Assembly (NCBI GenBank): GCA_021784975.1
Contig: JAJYGU010000064.1
Coordinates: 1 to 10,135 of the forward strand
Direction of reading: 5' to 3'
Source: Planctomycetota bacterium
Lineage (GTDB): Bacteria > Planctomycetota > Planctomycetia > Pirellulales > Thermoguttaceae
Length of the DNA stretch: 10,135 nt
Part shown: positions 7,269 to 10,135 of the stretch, one piece after another
Layout of the letters: every line of letters begins with the position of its first letter
Numbering within the stretch: the stretch's first letter is position 1
Notes under the pieces: model-generated
What the model was told of the DNA's origin: nothing
Seen by the model: the letters and a program-made list of their open reading frames with translations, nothing else
Databases searched by the model: none
Program-made: the position numbers and the translations under genes

Positions 7269-8516
7269 ATGTCCTCGTATCGCACGCAGATTGCCGGCGT
7301 AGCCGTAACGGAGCTCGCCCGGCAGTTCGGCACGCCCACCTTTGTCTACGACGCCGCCATGATCCGCCGCCGAATCGCCGACCTGGCGGCGTTCGACGTG
7401 GTGCGGTATGCCGAAAAGGCCTGCTCGAACCTGGCCGTCCTCGACCTGATCCGCCGCTGCGGGGCGGTGGTCGACACGGTGAGCGCCGGCGAGATCCGCC
7501 GGGCGCTGGCGGCCGGCTATTCGCCGGCCGGCAACCCGCCGCCGATCGTCTACACCGCCGACATCTTCGACGCCGAATCGCTCGCCCTGTGCGTGGAGCA
7601 AGACATCCACGTCAACTGCGGCTCGCCCGACATGATCGAACAGTTCGGGCGGTTGGCCCCGGGACGCGAGATCACCTTGCGCATCAACCCCGGCTTCGGC
7701 CACGGCCACAGCCGGAAGACCAACACCGGCGGCAAGCAGGCCAAGCACGGCATTTGGCACCGGCAGATCGCCGAATGTCTCCAACGGGCCGAGCAGTTCC
7801 GCCTCCGAGTCACCGGACTGCACATGCACATCGGCTCGGGCACCGATCTCGAACACCTCTCGCAGGTCTGCAAGGCAATGGAGGAAACGGCCGCCGAGGT
7901 CGGCCCGGCCATCGCTTCGATCAGCGCCGGCGGCGGTCTGCCCACCGTCTACCGCCCGAGCGACGCGGCCATCGATCTCGACGCTTACGCCTCCCTTTGG
8001 AACGCGGCGCGGCGGCGGTTGGAAGAGCAATTCGCTCATCCAGTGCGGCTGGAGGTCGAGCCCGGCCGCTACCTGACCGCAGAAAGCGGCTTTCTGGTGG
8101 CGGAAATCCGGGCGGTCAAGCGGCAGGACAACAACACCTTCTACCTGCTCGACGCCGGCTTTAATAACCTTGCCCGGCCGATCCTCTACGGGGCCTATCA
8201 TCCCATGTCGATCGTGCCTTCTAACGGTGATGCCGCTCGGCCCGAGCAGGACGTGATTGTCGGCGGCCCGCTGTGCGAATCGGGCGATATTTTTACCCAG
8301 GAGGCCGGCGGGGTCGTGGTCGCTCGCCGGCTGCCGGAGGCCAAGGTCGGCGAGTTAATGGTGATCGAGTGCGCCGGGGCCTACGGATTCGTGATGGGCT
8401 CGAACTACAATTCGCGGCCGCTGGCCGCCGAGGTGCTGATCGAGAACGGCGGCTGCCACCTCATCCGCCGCCGGCAGACGTTTGAGGACCTGATCCGCGG
8501 AGAGACCATTCCTTAA
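7269..8516 (+). CDS. lysA: Diaminopimelate decarboxylase LysA
   Basis: This PLP-dependent fold-type III decarboxylase converts meso-diaminopimelate to L-lysine, the last step of lysine synthesis. Numbered from the ATG at 7269 (415 residues), the PLP lysine is Lys50 in RYAEKACSN. HMHIGSGT follows at 185-192, the glycine-rich phosphate-binding AGGGL at 220-224 and EPGRYL at 264-269. The substrate and dimer-interface motif CESGDIFTQE is at 336-345, with GAYGFVMGSNYNSRP near 370-384. The wording closely follows the E. coli type of LysA (KACSN, NPGFGHGHS, KTNTGG, WNAAR, LIRRRQT). An in-frame GTG at 7245 would overlap the upstream TGA stop and add 8 residues. The ATG is preferred because homology only begins later, but neither start has a strong Shine-Dalgarno sequence. 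It is probably co-transcribed with hisH, 14 bp downstream. Confidence 0.95.
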   Translation: MSSYRTQIAGVAVTELARQFGTPTFVYDAAMIRRRIADLAAFDVVRYAEKACSNLAVLDLIRRCGAVVDTVSAGEIRRALAAGYSPAGNPPPIVYTADIFDAESLALCVEQDIHVNCGSPDMIEQFGRLAPGREITLRINPGFGHGHSRKTNTGGKQAKHGIWHRQIAECLQRAEQFRLRVTGLHMHIGSGTDLEHLSQVCKAMEETAAEVGPAIASISAGGGLPTVYRPSDAAIDLDAYASLWNAARRRLEEQFAHPVRLEVEPGRYLTAESGFLVAEIRAVKRQDNNTFYLLDAGFNNLARPILYGAYHPMSIVPSNGDAARPEQDVIVGGPLCESGDIFTQEAGGVVVARRLPEAKVGELMVIECAGAYGFVMGSNYNSRPLAAEVLIENGGCHLIRRRQTFEDLIRGETIP

Positions 8517-8520
8517 GGAA
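8515..8520 (+). promoter_or_regulatory. Ribosome binding site of hisH overlapping the lysA stop codon
   Basis: AAGGAA at 8515-8520 begins inside the TAA stop of lysA (8514-8516) and lies 10 bases before the hisH ATG at 8531. This arrangement fits translational coupling of the two genes. Confidence 0.55.
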
Positions 8521-8530
8521 TCGTCACAGA

Positions 8531-9133
8531 ATGATCGCCATCATCGACTACGGCATGGGCAATCTGCGGAGCGTGCAGAAGGCCTTTGAAAAAGTGGGCC
8601 ACTCGGCCCTGGTAACGAGCGATCCGGCCCAGGTGGCCGCGTCCGACAAGGTGGTGCTGCCCGGCGTCGGGGCCTTTGAAGACGCCATCGGCGAGCTTCG
8701 CCGCTTGCGCCTCGACCGCCCGGTGTTGGAGGCCATCGATTCGGGCAAGCCTTTCCTGGGAATCTGCCTGGGGCTGCAACTGCTGTTCGACGTGAGCTAC
8801 GAAAACGGCCGGCACCAAGGCTTGGGCGTGCTTCGCGGCGAGGTGGTGCGGTTCCAACTGCCCGACGAGTTCTCGGTTCCGCACATGGGCTGGAACCAGG
8901 TGTCGGTCCGCCGTTCCACACCGCTGCTTGAGGGCCTTGACGCCAGCTACTTCTACTTCGTCCACTCCTACTACGTCGTGCCCGAAGACCCCAGCGTGAT
9001 CGCCGCCGAGACCGATTACGGCGGGCCGTTTTGCTCGGCGATCGCCTTCAACCGCGTCTTCGCCAGCCAGTTCCACCCGGAAAAGAGCCAGTCGGACGGG
9101 CTGCGGCTTCTCAAGAACTTCGCGGCAATGTAG
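8531..9133 (+). CDS. hisH: Imidazole glycerol phosphate synthase, glutaminase subunit HisH
   Basis: The 200-residue protein is a class I glutamine amidotransferase. It frees ammonia from glutamine and channels it to HisF, which forms imidazole glycerol phosphate and AICAR in histidine synthesis. The N-terminus IIDYGMGNLRSV is diagnostic. LPGVGAF is at 43-49, the nucleophile Cys79 sits in GICLGLQLLF, and VPHMGWNQ is at 117-124. YFVHSYY is at 142-148, and the catalytic His182 and Glu184 are in SQFHPEKSQ. The length is normal. Usual partners hisF and hisA do not follow; the next gene is sufU, and the gene before is lysA. HisF must therefore be encoded elsewhere. All active-site residues are intact. 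Confidence 0.96.
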   Translation: MIAIIDYGMGNLRSVQKAFEKVGHSALVTSDPAQVAASDKVVLPGVGAFEDAIGELRRLRLDRPVLEAIDSGKPFLGICLGLQLLFDVSYENGRHQGLGVLRGEVVRFQLPDEFSVPHMGWNQVSVRRSTPLLEGLDASYFYFVHSYYVVPEDPSVIAAETDYGGPFCSAIAFNRVFASQFHPEKSQSDGLRLLKNFAAM

Positions 9134-9161
9134 GGTGGGTCGAGCGCAGCGAGCCCCACCC
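9133..9161. repeat. REP-like palindrome after hisH
   Basis: GGGTGGG at 9133-9139 pairs with CCCACCC at 9155-9161 around the core TCGAGCGCAGCGAGC, which itself holds CGAGC twice. It overlaps the last base of the hisH stop codon. From memory, similar GGGTGGG...CCCACC palindromes are scattered through planctomycete spacers, but I cannot check copy number. No T-run follows, so it is not a standard terminator. Confidence 0.5.
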
Positions 9162-9176
9162 CCAGGCTTTCCCGCC

Positions 9177-9205
9177 TTGTCGCTGGCCTCCCCTGCCCGT
9201 AGACT
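9177..9205 (+). promoter_or_regulatory. Possible sigma70-type promoter for sufU
   Basis: TTGTCG (9177-9182) and TAGACT (9200-9205) are separated by 17 bp, each matching the consensus boxes at four of six positions, and lie 38 bp before the sufU ATG. The spacing is ideal but the boxes are weak and the surrounding DNA is GC-rich, so this is only a candidate. Confidence 0.3.
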
Positions 9206-9242
9206 ACAACAGAGGCAGGCGCCCCACTGAAGCAGGCTGAAC

Positions 9243-9692
9243 ATGGCTGCCAACGAAGAAGAACTCTATCAGGACTATATCCTCGATCACTACGAGGATC
9301 CTTTTCATCGGGGAAAGTGTCAAACTTGTACCCACGTCCATGAAGGCGCCAACCCGTTGTGCGGCGACGTCATCCGCATGGAGCTCCAGATCGACGATCG
9401 CGGCACCATGAAGGAGGTCTACTTCAACGGCAACGGCTGCTGCATCAGCCAGGCCGCCGCCTCAATGCTGGTCGAGAAGTTCGACGGCCATTCGGTCGAG
9501 GAAGTCAAGCGTTTCACCGCCCAGGACATGCTCGACCTGTTTGGCGCGCGGTTGACGCCGAACCGCCAGAAATGCTGCTTGCTGTCGTGGCGGGTGTTGC
9601 AGGCGGCCATCTACTCGCCGCTGGAAAACCATAAGGGCGGAAAGAGCCAGGCTCTCCCCGCCGCTTCGCCGCCGGGAGGAAGGAAAGCATGA
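9243..9692 (+). CDS. sufU: SufU-like iron-sulfur cluster assembly protein
   Basis: This 149-residue member of the IscU/SufU/NifU N-terminal family acts in Fe-S cluster assembly in the cytoplasm, as sulfur acceptor or scaffold for the cysteine desulfurase encoded next to it. The N-terminus LYQDYILDHYEDP is typical. The conserved ligands are Cys40 and Asp42 in NPLCGD, Cys66 (with Cys67) in GNGCCISQAAASML, and Cys111 or Cys112 in RQKCCLLSW. The ISQAAASM and KCxxLxW wording is SufU-like, and the IscU motif LPPVK-HC is absent. Cys66 to Cys111 spans only 45 residues, so the extra segment of about 20 residues typical of Bacillus SufU is missing. The C-terminal tail (130-149) is low-complexity (Pro, Ala, Gly, Lys). 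The start has only a weak Shine-Dalgarno (AGCAGG). The stop TGA lies in a 13-bp sequence that recurs at the sufS start. Confidence 0.92.
   Translation: MAANEEELYQDYILDHYEDPFHRGKCQTCTHVHEGANPLCGDVIRMELQIDDRGTMKEVYFNGNGCCISQAAASMLVEKFDGHSVEEVKRFTAQDMLDLFGARLTPNRQKCCLLSWRVLQAAIYSPLENHKGGKSQALPAASPPGGRKA
9680..9692 (+). repeat. 13-bp direct repeat, left copy (sufU stop)
   Basis: AAGGAAAGCATGA here is identical to 9805-9817. In this copy the TGA is the stop codon of sufU, preceded by codons for Arg-Lys-Ala. In the right copy the ATG is the start codon of sufS. The copies are offset by 125 bp. Confidence 0.85.
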
Positions 9693-9817
9693 ACCGTTTA
9701 CGGGGACTGCCCCGACCAACCTTCGGTCGGTGCCCTTTGCGGCGGGCACCAGGCGCAGCATGGTCGGCCACAAAAATGGGGCGGTCCCCTTGGGACGCAC
9801 CGGAAAGGAAAGCATGA
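9689..9817 (+). CDS. Possible 42-residue ORF bridging sufU and sufS; doubtful
   Basis: An ATG at 9689 overlaps the sufU stop as ATGA. The frame stays open for 42 codons and its TGA overlaps the sufS ATG in the same way. It has a ribosome-binding sequence (AAGGAAAG) just upstream. The product would be a basic, Pro/Arg-rich peptide with no recognisable domain. Its sequence is made entirely of the hairpin-forming insert, so I think the frame is a by-product of a duplicated junction, although translation through it could keep sufU and sufS coupled. Confidence 0.25.
   Translation: MNRLRGLPRPTFGRCPLRRAPGAAWSATKMGRSPWDAPERKA
9702..9789. repeat. Hairpin-rich REP-like element between sufU and sufS
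   Basis: GGGGACTGCCCC (9702-9713) pairs with GGGGCGGTCCCC (9778-9789) over 12 positions with one G-U type pair. Inside are two more hairpins: CCGACC/GGTCGG (9712-9717 with 9725-9730) and GGTGCCC/GGGCACC (9729-9735 with 9744-9750). These structures compete with or nest in the outer stem. The layout resembles REP/BIME-type elements and is flanked by the 13-bp direct repeats. Confidence 0.6.
9805..9817 (+). repeat. 13-bp direct repeat, right copy (sufS ribosome binding site and start)
   Basis: Identical to 9680-9692. AAGGAAAG supplies the Shine-Dalgarno sequence for the sufS ATG at 9814, with a short spacing of about 4-5 bases. Confidence 0.85.
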
Positions 9818-10135
9818 CCACGCCGATTGAAATCGCCCCTCTGCGTCCCGAGGTTTTTAGGCCCGATTTCCCCATCCTTGCCCGCAAAATCCACGACGGC
9901 GTTCCGCTGGTCTATTTCGACAACGCCGCCACCACCCAGCGTCCGCGGCAGGTCATCGAGGCGATCGTCGACGCCTACCAATACCATTACGCCAACGTCC
10001 ATCGCGGCATCCACCAGCTCGCCCAGGATTCCGACGAACTGTTCGACGCAGCCCGCGAAAAGGTGCGGGCGTTCCTGAACGCCCCCGAGGCAGCCCAGAT
10101 CATCTTCACCTCGGGGGCCACCGCCAGCATCAACC
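9814..10135 (+). CDS. sufS: Cysteine desulfurase SufS, partial (C-terminus beyond right edge)
   Basis: The first 107 codons of a group II cysteine desulfurase are present. The enzyme is a PLP-dependent aminotransferase-fold protein that takes sulfur from cysteine as a persulfide and hands it to SufU for Fe-S cluster assembly. Visible hallmarks are FRPDFPIL (15-22), VYFDNAATTQRP (33-44), NVHRGIHQLA (61-70) and the cofactor-site segment FTSGATASIN (98-107), which replaces the more usual FTRGTTEAIN. The PLP lysine and catalytic cysteine lie beyond the window. An AAGGAAA Shine-Dalgarno sequence precedes the ATG. Pairing with sufU directly upstream matches the known SufS-SufU partnership. The window shows no sufB, sufC or sufD. 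Confidence 0.93.
   Translation, partial: MTTPIEIAPLRPEVFRPDFPILARKIHDGVPLVYFDNAATTQRPRQVIEAIVDAYQYHYANVHRGIHQLAQDSDELFDAAREKVRAFLNAPEAAQIIFTSGATASIN

Noticed and set aside
6969..8201. A 410-codon minus-strand open frame opposite the secreted-protein gene and lysA
   Set aside because: It is the mirror of well-supported coding sequence, has no family features, and spans two real genes on the other strand.

Overview
The window looks like chromosomal DNA of a planctomycete, probably of the Pirellulales type. The reasons are high GC content, two signal peptidase I paralogs enlarged by inserted domains, a large secreted protein of no recognised family, and repeat-rich spacers. The taxonomic call is inference from gene content; there is no rRNA or other marker here.

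The left half (1-5050) is read on the minus strand. In transcription order it holds two tandem signal peptidase I genes (5050-3647 and 3601-1892), then lptB, the ATPase of the lipopolysaccharide exporter (1890-1162). After an 85-bp spacer comes a secreted TPR-repeat protein (1076 to beyond the left edge). The second signal peptidase gene and lptB are separated by one base, so these envelope genes are very probably one operon. Both peptidases keep the Ser/Lys dyad. Both carry a four-cysteine insert after the catalytic serine and a large insert between the lysine box and the GDNS box that looks like a beta-sandwich (LamG/concanavalin-like).

The spacer at 5051-5556 separates divergent transcription units. 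It holds a perfect 27-bp inverted repeat enclosing 164 bp, plus four smaller hairpins. It looks like a mobile or REP/MITE-type element in the promoter region.

The right half (5557-10135) is read on the plus strand. It contains a secreted 563-residue protein of unknown function, lysA (diaminopimelate decarboxylase, close to the E. coli type), hisH (glutaminase subunit of IGP synthase), a sufU-like Fe-S scaffold gene and the start of sufS (cysteine desulfurase, cut by the right edge). The first three are closely packed. A 109-bp spacer with a REP-like palindrome and a possible promoter precedes sufU. The sufU-sufS junction carries an exact 13-bp direct repeat of the ribosome-binding-site and ATGA stop/start sequence. 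The copies flank a hairpin-rich stretch, which suggests that a small element inserted into an originally overlapping sufU-sufS junction.

I found no complete novel defence or mobile system, CRISPR array, tRNA or rRNA. The most unusual items are the domain-inserted tandem signal peptidases, the duplicated sufU-sufS junction, and the palindromic element in the divergent promoter region.
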